A stretch of 64,000 nt of DNA, from the NCBI RefSeq assembly GCF_042663885.1, contig NZ_JBHSXV010000001.1; one strand, written 5' to 3'. The stretch is from Aquipuribacter hungaricus (lineage in GTDB: Bacteria; Actinomycetota; Actinomycetes; Actinomycetales; JBBAYJ01). Shown one piece after another: positions 15,780-24,874 of the stretch. The position numbers were made by a program, and so were the translations under genes. Every line of letters begins with the position of its first letter. Position 1 is the first letter of the stretch. The notes beneath the pieces are model-generated. The model worked only from the letters and a program-made list of their open reading frames with translations. It was not told the origin of the DNA and did no database searches.

Positions 15780-17239
15780 ACCCAGCCCACCCGCACGGTC
15801 GTCCCCTCTCCGGGCGTCGAGCCCACGCTCAGCACCGCCCCGATGCCCTCGGCACGCTCCCTCATGCTCGTGAGTCCGAAGCTGCCGGGCCGCCCGGATG
15901 CCTCGGCGTCGAAGCCCGTGCCGTCGTCCTGCACCGTGAGCGACAGCGGCACCGCCTCGAGCCGCACGTCGACGCGCGAGGCCCGCCCGTGGCGGACGGC
16001 GTTGTGGAGGGCCTCGGTCGCGATCCGCAGCAGCGCCTCGGACATCGGGCCGTCGGCCTCGGCGTCGGGGTCGAGGGCTGCGACCACGGCGACGTCGTGC
16101 CGGCCCGCGAGCTCGTCGAGCGCCTGCTGGAGCACGACGGGGAACGGCTCGTCTCCGGCCCGGGTGAGCGCGGCGAGCGCCCGGCGCGACTCCTCGACCG
16201 CCCGGCCCGCCGCCGCCGCGATGCGTGCCACCGCCACGGTGTTGCCCGGGTCTGCGGTGAGCCGGCGCGACTGGGCGGAGATGTAGGACAGCTCCTGGAC
16301 CACGCCGTCGTGGAGGTCGCGGGCGAGCCGTCGTCGGTCCTCGAGCACCGCGCTTCGCGAGCGCGCCTGCCAGAAGCTCGTGATCTCCTGGGCGGCCCCG
16401 ACGAGCATGAACACGTAGAAGCCGAGGCGGAGCAGGTCGCCGGTGTAGACGTAGTCGCTGTACAGCGACGGGAACAGCAGGTAGTGCACCCGGGACGCCG
16501 ACGCCAGCACGCAGCCGGCCGCCACCCAGCGCACGAGGGCGTCACCCGTCCGGTCGGCCTGCCTCGCGAAGGCGAGCGCTGCCAGGGCGTACAGCAGCGC
16601 ACCGAGGCCCTGCGTGACGAGCACGAGAGGGTGGGCGACCAGCGACGGCCGGGTGCCGTCCGCCGTGAGGAACGGGTCCACGGCCGGCGGCAGGTGGTCG
16701 GCGAAGACGGCCCCGGTGCCCGCCGCGGTCCCGACGACCACGAGCAGGGCCACCGTGACGAGCGTCGCCGTCCGGCGGCCGACCCGACGGCGCACCGGCG
16801 TCCACGCAGCACCCGCGAGCAGCACGGTGCCCAGAAGCCGCACGGTCAGCGGTGCCCAGTGGCTGAGCTCCTCGTCCCGTCCCCGGGTGAGGGCCTCGGG
16901 CACCGCGGTGAGGACGAGGTTGGCCACCGCGACCACGCCCAGGGCGAGCATGAGCAGCAGCTCCTGCAGGCGCCCGTGCTGGGCGAAGCGCCCGAACACG
17001 AGGTAGAGCACGAGGAGGGCGACCACGGCGTTGGTCGTCTCGAGCATGACGTGCAGCGCGGGCGCCCGGTAGGCGAACCCCACGAACGGCAGGACCGCGA
17101 CGGCCACCGTGAGGACCGCGGCGACCACCGCGGTACGGACCGCCAGGACGGCGGCGGGGCGCCGCACGGCCGGCGGGCTGCCCTCCCGCGGGGACGGGCG
17201 GGGGCGCCGGGCCACCGCCGCACGCTCCGTCGCGGCCAC
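15776..17239 (-). CDS. Membrane sensor histidine kinase (HisKA_3 type)
   Basis: A 487-residue kinase with about eight hydrophobic segments in the first 285 residues, an H-box with H310 (RRLARDLHDGVVQEL) and a HATPase domain (N-box EALHNAVRHG, G1 DDGTGFD, G2 GSFGLTSMRERA). This is the NarX/DesK-like class that pairs with LuxR-type regulators, here the overlapping downstream gene. GTG 17239 is preferred; a second GTG 15 nt downstream is possible. The membrane part has no recognised ligand domain. Confidence 0.9.
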   Translation of the reverse strand: MAATERAAVARRPRPSPREGSPPAVRRPAAVLAVRTAVVAAVLTVAVAVLPFVGFAYRAPALHVMLETTNAVVALLVLYLVFGRFAQHGRLQELLLMLALGVVAVANLVLTAVPEALTRGRDEELSHWAPLTVRLLGTVLLAGAAWTPVRRRVGRRTATLVTVALLVVVGTAAGTGAVFADHLPPAVDPFLTADGTRPSLVAHPLVLVTQGLGALLYALAALAFARQADRTGDALVRWVAAGCVLASASRVHYLLFPSLYSDYVYTGDLLRLGFYVFMLVGAAQEITSFWQARSRSAVLEDRRRLARDLHDGVVQELSYISAQSRRLTADPGNTVAVARIAAAAGRAVEESRRALAALTRAGDEPFPVVLQQALDELAGRHDVAVVAALDPDAEADGPMSEALLRIATEALHNAVRHGRASRVDVRLEAVPLSLTVQDDGTGFDAEASGRPGSFGLTSMRERAEGIGAVLSVGSTPGEGTTVRVGWV

Positions 17240-17341
17240 CCCCGGAGCGTAGGGCCGCCGCACCGGCCGGGACCGGTCTCTGGGCAGGCTGACCTGACGC
17301 GGACCTGACGCGCCCCGCCGCGGGTGCCAGCATGGCGGGCG

Positions 17342-19144
17342 ATGACCCCCGACGACGCAGGCTTGCCACGCGACCGCACGCCCGACCCCGCACCCCGGCC
17401 GGACGCGGGCGGGCACGGCCCCGGCCACCTCGTCGGCGGCCGCTACGAGCTGGTCCGCAGCCTCGGCCGCGGGGGCATGGGCGTGGTGTGGCAGGCCCGC
17501 GACATCACGCTCGACCGCGCCGTCGCCGTGAAGGAGGTCACCTTCCCGCCCGGCCTGGACGAGCGGCAGCGCACCCTGCTGCGCGAGCGCACCCTGCGCG
17601 AGGCGCGGGCCGCCGCACGGATCCGCAGCGACGCCGCGGTCACGGTCTACGACGTGGTCGAGGAGGACGGGCGGCCGTGGATCGTCATGGAGCTGCTGCC
17701 CGCCCGGTCCCTGGCCGACGTCGTCCGCGAGGAGGGCCCGCTGGACGCCGGCGCCGCGGCGCGCGTGGGCCTCCGCCTGCTGGACGCGCTCGAGGCGGCG
17801 CACGCCGCGGGGGTGCTGCACCGGGACGTCAAGCCGGCCAACGTGCTCGTCGACGGCGCCGGGCGCGCGGTGCTCACGGACTTCGGCATCGCCTCGCTCG
17901 AGGGCGACAGCTCGCTGACCACCACCGGCACCGTCGTCGGCTCCCCCGGCTACGTGGCGCCCGAGCGAGGCCTCGGCCGCCCGCCGAGCGCGGCGTCCGA
18001 CCTGTGGTCGCTCGGGGTCACCCTGGCCGCCGCGGTCCACGGCCGCCCGCCGTTCGAGAAGGACACCCCGCTGGCGACCATGGTCTCGGCCATGCAGGAC
18101 CCGCTGCCCGAGGCCGTGGTCACCGGCCCGCTCGGCGAGGTCGTGGCCCGGCTGCTCGAGAAGGACCCAGCCCGGCGCCCTGACGTGGCCACGACGCGGA
18201 GCCTGCTCCTGGCGGCGGCCGCGGCCCCGGCGGGCCCGCGGACGGGGACCGCCACGACGACCGTGCTGCCCGCGGCGGCCGGCGGCCTCATGCCGCCCAC
18301 CGCCGAGCGCACGCAGGCCCTGCCCCACGTGCCCGCCGGCACCGGCCGCGCCGCTGGTGCGCCGCGGGCGCCCCGAGCACCCCGCCCGGGTGGCGCCCCG
18401 GACCGGCCCGCCCGCCGCTCGCGGCTGCTGCCCCTGCTGCTGTTCGTCGTCGCGGCGGTCGTCGCGGCGATGGTGGCCGCCGTCGTCCTCGACCGGCGGG
18501 ACAGCACCTCGGTCGCCGGTGGTCCCACCGCGCCCGCGAGCCAGCCTGCGGCCGACGGGACCGCGACAGCCGAGACCGGCGGCGCGGCGGGCCGGGTCGC
18601 CGGCGGGGGTGCGGACGAGCCGTCGACCGCCGCCCCCTCGGCGCCGGGCGAGCCGACCGCGGCCGCCACGGACGCCGCGGACGCGGGGGCCGGCGTGGCA
18701 CCCGAGGGCTTCACGCTGCACGAGGACCCGGCCTACCGGGTCGCCGTGCCGGAGGGCTGGACGGTCGAGGCCGACGGCGAGAGCCGCACGTACTTCCGCG
18801 ACCCGGGCTCGCGCCGCTACCTGCTCGTGGATGAGGGCGGCGAGCCCGCCGGCGACCCGGTCGAGGACTGGGAGCGCCAGGAGGCCTCGGTCAGCGAGGC
18901 CGGCCGCTTCCCCGGCTACGAGCTGCTGGGCATCGAGCGCGCCGACTTCCGCGGCTTCGACGCCGCCGACTGGCAGTTCCGCTGGCAGGCCGAGAACGGT
19001 CCGCTCCGGGTGCTCAACCGCGCCGTCGTCGACCAGGAGGCCGGCCAGGCCTACGCGCTCTACTGGTCGGTGCCGGACGAGGAGTGGGACGACGCCCGCC
19101 CGGTGTTCGACAGCATCGCGGGGAGCTTCCAGCCCGTCGGCTGA
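17342..19144 (+). CDS. Membrane Ser/Thr protein kinase (PknB-like)
   Basis: A 600-residue Hanks-type kinase. The cytoplasmic catalytic domain (about residues 35-285) shows the Gly loop GRGGMGVVW, VAVKEV, HRDVKPANV with catalytic D162, DFG and an APE-like VAPERG. A Pro/Ala-rich linker leads to one transmembrane helix (about 361-385) and a Thr/Ala-rich stalk. The extracellular end (about 460-600: YRVAVPEGWTVEADGE) resembles a PsbP-like fold seen behind some actinobacterial kinases; PASTA repeats are absent. ATG 17342 was chosen over an in-frame start at 17324. Substrates are unknown. Confidence 0.92.
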   Translation: MTPDDAGLPRDRTPDPAPRPDAGGHGPGHLVGGRYELVRSLGRGGMGVVWQARDITLDRAVAVKEVTFPPGLDERQRTLLRERTLREARAAARIRSDAAVTVYDVVEEDGRPWIVMELLPARSLADVVREEGPLDAGAAARVGLRLLDALEAAHAAGVLHRDVKPANVLVDGAGRAVLTDFGIASLEGDSSLTTTGTVVGSPGYVAPERGLGRPPSAASDLWSLGVTLAAAVHGRPPFEKDTPLATMVSAMQDPLPEAVVTGPLGEVVARLLEKDPARRPDVATTRSLLLAAAAAPAGPRTGTATTTVLPAAAGGLMPPTAERTQALPHVPAGTGRAAGAPRAPRAPRPGGAPDRPARRSRLLPLLLFVVAAVVAAMVAAVVLDRRDSTSVAGGPTAPASQPAADGTATAETGGAAGRVAGGGADEPSTAAPSAPGEPTAAATDAADAGAGVAPEGFTLHEDPAYRVAVPEGWTVEADGESRTYFRDPGSRRYLLVDEGGEPAGDPVEDWERQEASVSEAGRFPGYELLGIERADFRGFDAADWQFRWQAENGPLRVLNRAVVDQEAGQAYALYWSVPDEEWDDARPVFDSIAGSFQPVG

Positions 19145-19183
19145 CGCATCGGTGCGGCCCCGCATGGGCCCAGGGGTGGGACG

Positions 19184-19222
19184 CCGCTGCCCGGCCGAGC
19201 ACGAGGCTCGACCGGGCAGCGG
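19184..19222. terminator. Bidirectional hairpin between kinase and cellulase genes
   Basis: A 17-bp stem with one mismatch: CCGCTGCCCGGCCGAGC (19184-19200) against 19206-19222, loop ACGAG. It lies between two convergent genes. Confidence 0.75.
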
Positions 19223-19246
19223 GGGGTGCAGGTGCTCAGGGGCAGG

Positions 19247-21928
19247 TCAGCCCGTGGTGCAGGGGCGGTCGCCGACCCAGACGGTGTCCGGCGCCCACGA
19301 GGCGAACCCGGCCGGACCGGTGGTCGCGTAGGTGACGCTCACGCTGCCGCCGGGCTGGACGGTGCGGCTCCAGCCCTTGCCGCCGACCGTGACGCGCTCG
19401 TCCTGCTGGGTCGCCGTCGCGAACCGCGGGGTCGACACGTGCTGCCCGCCGGTGAGCGAGAAGCTGGCCTCGAGGCCCTCGAGCGCGGTGGTGCCCGTGC
19501 TCGTCACGGTGACCTGGGTCAGCGTGCGGCCGCGGGTGCGGGTGACGTCGGTGGTCACCTCGCAGCTGGCGTGCTCGACGCCGCTGCCGGAGTCCTGGTC
19601 GGCGACGAAGGACGCCACCCAGGCCATCGGGGCGTTCCAGTTGACCGTGATCTCGTTGGTCGACCAGGAGCCGATGTCGTCGACGTAGCAGAGCTGGGCC
19701 GGGCAGCCGGCGAGCAGGGGCCCGGCGACCGGGTCGCCCGAGGTCGGCGCCGTCGAGTTGGGGCCGCCCGAGACGGTGCCGGCGGGCGGGTTCGGCAGCG
19801 ACGGGTCGAGCGAGGCGGAGTACCAGCGGCTGTGCTGGTTCTCCGCGTAGACGTCGCCGTAGCCGGTGACGTAGCTGATGTTGAGCGCGTTGCGGCCGAG
19901 CAGGTAGTCCAGCGAGCTGAGCAGCGCGTCGGCGTAGGCCTGGTCGCCGGAGATGTCGTAGGCGTACCCGAGCACGACCATGTTGTTGAGCACGGCGCTG
20001 TTGGAGCCCCAGGCGTAGACGCCGCCCTCGGGGTCGTAGGCCTGGCCGAACGGGTTGGCCTGCTGGGCGGCGACGTACGTGTCGGCACCCTCGAGGACCG
20101 AGGCGCGCACGCGGTCACGGTCGGGCAGGCCGTTGGGGACGGCGGCCAGGTCGAGCCGGGCGAGCGGGGCGACGTGGCCCCAGTCGAAGCCGGCCGCGTC
20201 GAAGACGTCGCCGGTGTGGTGCGGCGAGGCCTGGACGTCGGCCTGGAACGCCTGCTGCCCGGTGGTGATGTAGAGCTCGGCGGCGGCCCAGTAGAACTCG
20301 TCCGACACGTCGTCGTCGTCGTAGGGCCCGCTGCCCGGGTTCGGGTCGACAGAGGCGTCGGGCGCGGGGGCGTACAGGTCGGGCGTGGCCTCGGCCGCGG
20401 CGTAGGCGGTCTCGGCGGCGGCGAGCAGCTCCCGCGCGAAGTCCTCGTCGTAGGCGGCCCACAGGCGGGCGCCCTGCGCCGCGGCGGCGGCGAGGTTGAG
20501 CGTGGCAGCCGTCGAGGGACGGTAGAGCACGCGGCGCTGCGGGTCGGCGGCCGGGTCGAGGGGCAGCCCGGTCCAGTCGACGTCGGCGACCTTGTGGTTG
20601 ACCAGGCCGGCGTACGGCTGGCCCGCGGGGACCTGCATCTTCAGCATCCACTCCAGCTCCCAGCGCGCCTCGTCGAGGACGTCGGGCACGCCGTTGCTGC
20701 TCTCGGGGATGCTCAGCGAGCCGTCGGCGAGGGCGCCCTGGTCGGCGGAGGGGGCGTGGAGGCTGCGCTCGTAGGTCTGCAGCAGCTGCGCGACGGAGAT
20801 GCCGCCGTTGACGACGTACTTGCCGTGGTCGCCGGCGTCGTACCAGCCGCCGGTCACGTCGCGCGTGCCCTCGCAGGTCCAGGGCTCGTCGTACAGCGCC
20901 TGGCTGTCGTCCTCGAGGTCCTGGCACGGCACCGCGGTGTCGCCCTGGTTGGGTCCGACGCCGACGTGGCCCGCCGGACGGCCGTAACCGGGGGCGAGCT
21001 CGTCGGAGATCTCGATGCCCGAGCGGTTGGTGTAGAAGAACGTCATCGTGTCGGTGCGCAGGTCCTCGTACGGGTCCGCGGCGACGTCGAACGGGTGGCT
21101 GGTCTCGCCGTCGGCGACGAGCACGTAGCCCGTGCCCGCGGTGTCCAGGCCGGACAGGTCGACGGTGTGCACGCTGAGCGCGGCGGTCGGGTCGACGCCC
21201 TCGGGCACCGTGGTGCCGGCCGTGACGACCGCGCCCGCGGCGTCGAGCAGCTGCCAGGGCAGCGGGTCGGTGCTCTCGGTGACGACCGTGGCGTGCTTGG
21301 GGCCGTCGGCCAGGTAGGCGTCCTGGTTGACCCGCACCCGCGGGCCGGTGTCGGGGGCGTACACGTCGGGCTCGGCGCCGCCCGTGAGCGTCACGTCGTC
21401 GACGCAGACCCGGTAGGCCGCGGGGTTGGTGATGTCCTGCTGGAAGGCCAGCTCGGCCTTCTCGTAGCTCTGCTCCGGCGTGAACGTGTACGACAGCCGC
21501 TGCGGCTCGCCGGTGAGGGCGGGCTTCCGGGCCGGCAGGAACTGCGTGTAGCTGACGTCCGGGCCGCCCTGCACGACGACGCGGACGTTGCCCTCGGTCG
21601 CGGGCGTGCTGAGGATGGTGAACGCCAGCTCGTAGGTCTCGCCGGCGACCAGCGGGACGAGCTGGGTGATGGCCGCGGAGTAGGCACCGCTGCCGCCGGG
21701 CACGTCGATGCAGCCGCGGCCGTCGACGACCGAGCCGGCCGGGTAGGCGGTCCAGCCCGTCAGGCCGGAGTCGAACGTGCCGTTGACGATCTGGTCAGGT
21801 GCCTCGTGGTCGTCGGCAGCTGCCGGGCCGGCGGCCGCGACGGCACCGAGGCCGGTGGACGCGAGCGCGGTGCCTGCGACCAGTGCGGTCAGGCGTCGGG
21901 TGGGTGGGGTGCTGGGGCGTCGTCGCAC
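19247..21928 (-). CDS. Secreted GH9 cellulase with CBM4 and CBM2-like modules
   Basis: An 893-residue endoglucanase or cellobiohydrolase of family GH9. Order: signal peptide (residues 1-40), CBM4_9-like module (about 45-190, IVNGTFDSGLTGWTA), Ig-like domain (about 200-300), GH9 catalytic domain (about 305-770), and a Cys-bounded CBM2-like C-terminal module (about 780-893). Catalytic residues fit D364 and D367 in GGWYDAGDHGKY and the acid E759 in WSTNEITVNW. GTG 21928 was chosen because AGGAGG lies 7 nt upstream; a longer frame from 22006 would run through the operator at 21951. It acts outside the cell on cellulose, likely under CelR-type control. Confidence 0.94.
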   Translation of the reverse strand: MRRRPSTPPTRRLTALVAGTALASTGLGAVAAAGPAAADDHEAPDQIVNGTFDSGLTGWTAYPAGSVVDGRGCIDVPGGSGAYSAAITQLVPLVAGETYELAFTILSTPATEGNVRVVVQGGPDVSYTQFLPARKPALTGEPQRLSYTFTPEQSYEKAELAFQQDITNPAAYRVCVDDVTLTGGAEPDVYAPDTGPRVRVNQDAYLADGPKHATVVTESTDPLPWQLLDAAGAVVTAGTTVPEGVDPTAALSVHTVDLSGLDTAGTGYVLVADGETSHPFDVAADPYEDLRTDTMTFFYTNRSGIEISDELAPGYGRPAGHVGVGPNQGDTAVPCQDLEDDSQALYDEPWTCEGTRDVTGGWYDAGDHGKYVVNGGISVAQLLQTYERSLHAPSADQGALADGSLSIPESSNGVPDVLDEARWELEWMLKMQVPAGQPYAGLVNHKVADVDWTGLPLDPAADPQRRVLYRPSTAATLNLAAAAAQGARLWAAYDEDFARELLAAAETAYAAAEATPDLYAPAPDASVDPNPGSGPYDDDDVSDEFYWAAAELYITTGQQAFQADVQASPHHTGDVFDAAGFDWGHVAPLARLDLAAVPNGLPDRDRVRASVLEGADTYVAAQQANPFGQAYDPEGGVYAWGSNSAVLNNMVVLGYAYDISGDQAYADALLSSLDYLLGRNALNISYVTGYGDVYAENQHSRWYSASLDPSLPNPPAGTVSGGPNSTAPTSGDPVAGPLLAGCPAQLCYVDDIGSWSTNEITVNWNAPMAWVASFVADQDSGSGVEHASCEVTTDVTRTRGRTLTQVTVTSTGTTALEGLEASFSLTGGQHVSTPRFATATQQDERVTVGGKGWSRTVQPGGSVSVTYATTGPAGFASWAPDTVWVGDRPCTTG

Positions 21929-21950
21929 GACGGACCTCCTCGTCCGGGCG

Positions 21951-21964
21951 TGGGAGCGATCCCA
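21951..21964. promoter_or_regulatory. CelR/CebR-like cellulose operator
   Basis: TGGGAGCGATCCCA differs by one central base from TGGGAGCGCTCCCA, the site bound by the LacI-family regulators CelR (Thermobifida) and CebR (Streptomyces). It lies 22 bp before the cellulase start codon. The regulator gene is not in the window. Confidence 0.85.
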
Positions 21965-22066
21965 CGCGATGGGGCGAGCGTGCGTGGTCCACCGGGCACC
22001 TGTCAAGCCGGCGGCATCCGTCCCGGTCTGTCCCGGTCCGGCCGACGGTCGGTGACGGCGCGTGGC

Positions 22067-23935
22067 TCAGGGCTGCCCGAGCGCGACGCCCCTCTGGCCG
22101 GGGACGGTGGGCCTGGCGCGCCGCCGCTGCTTGGCCTCGTACATCTGCCGGTCGGCGTCGGCCAGGCTCCGGGCGACGTCGCCGCACGGGCGCGCGACCC
22201 CGATGCTGACCCCGACCTGCAGCTCGCCGGCGCTGGTGAGGACCGGCCGCTCCACGGCCTCCCGCAGCCGCTCGACGATGCCGTCGACCTGCAGCCACGA
22301 CGCCAGCGACTCGCAGAGGACGACGAACTCGTCGCCGCCGAGCCGGGCCGCGGTGTCGCTGGGTCGCACGACGTCGCCCAGCCGGGCTGCCACCTCGACG
22401 AGGACCTCGTCGCCGACCGCGTGACCGTGGGTGTCGTTGACCTGCTTGAACCCGTCCAGGTCGCAGAACAGCAGCGCGTGCACCGAGCCGTCGCGGTCGG
22501 CCACCGCCATGGCGTGGCGCAGCCGGTCCTGCAGCAGGGCCCGGTTGGGGAGCCCCGTGAGGTGGTCGTGGAGGGCGAGGTCGGTGAGGCGTCGCTGCAC
22601 GGCGCGCTGCTCGGTGATGTCCTCGACCTGGGTGATGACCTGGCGGCCGCCCTGGGCGTCGCGGACGGCGCCGACGCTCATCCGGCCCCAGAGCCAGTCC
22701 CCGCGCCGGTGCAGGTACCGGCGCTCGAGGCGGGCCGACGGCTGCACCCCGGCCAGGACCGCGCCGATGACCGCGTGCCGGGCGTCGAGGTCGTCGGGGT
22801 GGGCGAGCTCGACGGCACGGCGTCCGACCAGCTCGGCGCGCGACCAGCCGAGCCATGCGCAGAACGCCGGGTTGACGTCGACGAAGACGCCGTCGGCGGA
22901 CGTCACGGCGACCGGGGTGGGTGCCTGCTCGAAGGTGCTGCGGAACCGCTCCTCGCTGCTGCGCAGCTCCGCCTCCTGCAGGCGGCGGACGGTGACGTCG
23001 TGCATGACGACGACGGCGCCCAGCGACCGCCCGTCGGCGGCGACGAGCCGGCGCCCGGTGCACAGCACGGCCACGGGCTCCTGGCCCTCCGCGGCGATGA
23101 CGATCTCGGCGTCGGTGACGTCCCCCTCGCGCAGGGCGCGCAGCAGCGGTATCTCGTCCTCGCGCAGCGGGGTGCTGCCGTCGGCGCCGAACAGCCGGTA
23201 GGTGCCGGCGAGGTCCTCGGGGGCGACGTCGGGGTCGGCGTCCATGCCGTGCCAGCCGCGGGCCAGCTCGTTGAACAGCGTGAGCCTGCCGTCGGCGTCC
23301 GCGGCGACGATGCCGACGCCCGCGGTCTGGAGCACGGTGACGAGCAGCTCGTGGCGCTCCTCCAGCTGCGTGTGCACCAGCTGCACGAGGTCGCGCTGCT
23401 CCTGCGCCTCGTCGGCGACGTCGCGCTCGCGCCGGGCCAGCCGCTGCCGCTCGAACAGCGCGAGGACGACGGCGGCGCAGTCGGCGAGCCGCTCCATCTG
23501 CACCGGGCTCAGCCGGTGCTCGACCTCGTCGAACACGCACAGCGTGCCGAGCACGTGGCCCTCGGGCGTGGTCAGGGGCACGGAGGCGTAGAAGCGGACG
23601 TGGGCGAGCACGCCGGTCACCCACGGGTTGTCGGCGAAGCGGGGGTCGCGCGAGGCGTCGGGGACGTGCTGGGCGCGCTGCTCGGCGACCGCGACGTCGC
23701 ACATGGCGTCGCTGCGGGGCGAGTCGGCGCCCTCGAACCCCACGGTCGTCAGCTGGCACTGCCGCTCGGCGTCGATGAGGTTGAGCGTCGCGGTGGGCAC
23801 CCCGGCGACGGCGGCGGCCACGCGGACGATGGCGGCGAGCTCGTCGTCGGCGGGCACGTCGAGCACGCCGTAGCCGTGCAGCGCCGCGACGCGGGCCGCC
23901 TCGGAGACCTGGTCCACCCAGGAGCGCTCGCTCAT
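22067..23935 (-). CDS. GAF-PAS-PAS-GGDEF diguanylate cyclase
   Basis: A 622-residue soluble c-di-GMP synthase. An N-terminal GAF domain (about residues 25-165; SVPLTTPEGHVLGTLCVFD) is followed by two PAS domains (about 190-310 and 320-440) and GGDEF (about 450-605). The active-site motif is intact, GGDEF at 533-537, and the inhibitory I-site RPSD lies exactly five residues upstream, so product feedback is expected. No EAL domain and no membrane segment. ATG 23935 follows a gtgagg sequence. It lies downstream of an SDR gene on the same strand with 119 bp between. Confidence 0.93.
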   Translation of the reverse strand: MSERSWVDQVSEAARVAALHGYGVLDVPADDELAAIVRVAAAVAGVPTATLNLIDAERQCQLTTVGFEGADSPRSDAMCDVAVAEQRAQHVPDASRDPRFADNPWVTGVLAHVRFYASVPLTTPEGHVLGTLCVFDEVEHRLSPVQMERLADCAAVVLALFERQRLARRERDVADEAQEQRDLVQLVHTQLEERHELLVTVLQTAGVGIVAADADGRLTLFNELARGWHGMDADPDVAPEDLAGTYRLFGADGSTPLREDEIPLLRALREGDVTDAEIVIAAEGQEPVAVLCTGRRLVAADGRSLGAVVVMHDVTVRRLQEAELRSSEERFRSTFEQAPTPVAVTSADGVFVDVNPAFCAWLGWSRAELVGRRAVELAHPDDLDARHAVIGAVLAGVQPSARLERRYLHRRGDWLWGRMSVGAVRDAQGGRQVITQVEDITEQRAVQRRLTDLALHDHLTGLPNRALLQDRLRHAMAVADRDGSVHALLFCDLDGFKQVNDTHGHAVGDEVLVEVAARLGDVVRPSDTAARLGGDEFVVLCESLASWLQVDGIVERLREAVERPVLTSAGELQVGVSIGVARPCGDVARSLADADRQMYEAKQRRRARPTVPGQRGVALGQP

Positions 23936-24054
23936 CCTCACCCCGTCCTGCCGCCAGCGGTCGTCCGTCGCGACCGTCGCTGTGGTGTCGGCAGGACAGG
24001 CGCCCGCCTTGACCCCGGCGACCGGCGACCCGGCCGCGGGGCCCGGGGGAGGCG

Positions 24055-24816
24055 TCAGTAGACGGAGTACCCGCCGTCCACGGTGAGGACGGACCCGGTG
24101 ACGAACGACGCCGCGTCGCTGGCCAGGAACACCACGGACGGGGCGATCTCCTCCGGCAGGGCGTACCGCTGCTGCGGGGCGTCCTCGATCCAGTACCGGC
24201 GCAGCTCCGGCCGGTCGACCGGGGACATCTCGGTCTTCACGTAGCCGGGGGCGACCGCGTTGACCCGGATGCCGTAGGGCGCCCACTCCGCGGCCAGGGA
24301 CCGGGTGAGGTGGTGCACGGCCGCCTTGGAGGCGTTGTACGCCGGCTGCCACTGGGGCCGGTTGACGATCGCCCCGGACATGGAGCCGATGTTGACGACC
24401 GCTCCCCCGCCCGAGTCCTTCATGTGGCGCGCGGCGGCGCGGCTCAGCACGAACAGCGCCCGCACGTTGAGGTCGAACACCGAGGCCCACTCCTCGTCGG
24501 TGACGTCGAACGAGGCCGCGTGGTAGCAGGTGCCCGCGTTGTTGACCAGGACGTCGAGCCCGCCGAGGAGCTCCACGGTGCGCTCGACCAGCGCCTGGGC
24601 CTGCGTGTCGTCGGTGATGTCGGCGGTGACGGCGTGCACGGTCAGCCCCTGCGCAGCCATCTCGGCGACGACCTCGGCGTTGAGCGCCTCGTCCCGGCCG
24701 CAGAAGACGACCTGGGCGCCCGAGGCGGCGACGGCGGCGACCTGCGCCTTGCCGAGCCCGCGGTTGCCGCCGGTCACCAGGGCTCGTCGGCCCTGCAGGG
24801 AGAACTGGGGGAGCAC
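24055..24816 (-). CDS. SDR-family NAD(P)-dependent oxidoreductase
   Basis: A 253-residue classical short-chain dehydrogenase. The cofactor motif is TGGNRGLGKA (TGxxxGxG), with NNAG, a catalytic Ser in NIGSMSG and YNASK supplying Tyr and Lys. The C-terminus FVTGSVLTVDGGYS is typical of FabG/gluconate-dehydrogenase relatives, suggesting a sugar or polyol alcohol as substrate. The adjacent genes give no pathway clue. Confidence 0.9.
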   Translation of the reverse strand: MLPQFSLQGRRALVTGGNRGLGKAQVAAVAASGAQVVFCGRDEALNAEVVAEMAAQGLTVHAVTADITDDTQAQALVERTVELLGGLDVLVNNAGTCYHAASFDVTDEEWASVFDLNVRALFVLSRAAARHMKDSGGGAVVNIGSMSGAIVNRPQWQPAYNASKAAVHHLTRSLAAEWAPYGIRVNAVAPGYVKTEMSPVDRPELRRYWIEDAPQQRYALPEEIAPSVVFLASDAASFVTGSVLTVDGGYSVY

Positions 24817-24874
24817 GGCGGTTCCTCTCGTCGGGGCGGTCGGTTCGGTGGTGGTGCGGTCTGGAGGCGGTGTC

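Noticed and set aside
21929..22006. A 26-residue longer N-terminus for the GH9 cellulase
   Set aside because: It would translate through the CelR-like operator and has no ribosome binding site, while GTG 21928 has AGGAGG and begins a signal peptide.
19226..24061. A 1611-residue open frame on the plus strand across the cellulase and diguanylate cyclase genes
   Set aside because: It is antisense to two well-supported genes, has no start site or domain, and is Gly/Val/Arg-rich as expected from the opposite strand of high-GC coding DNA.
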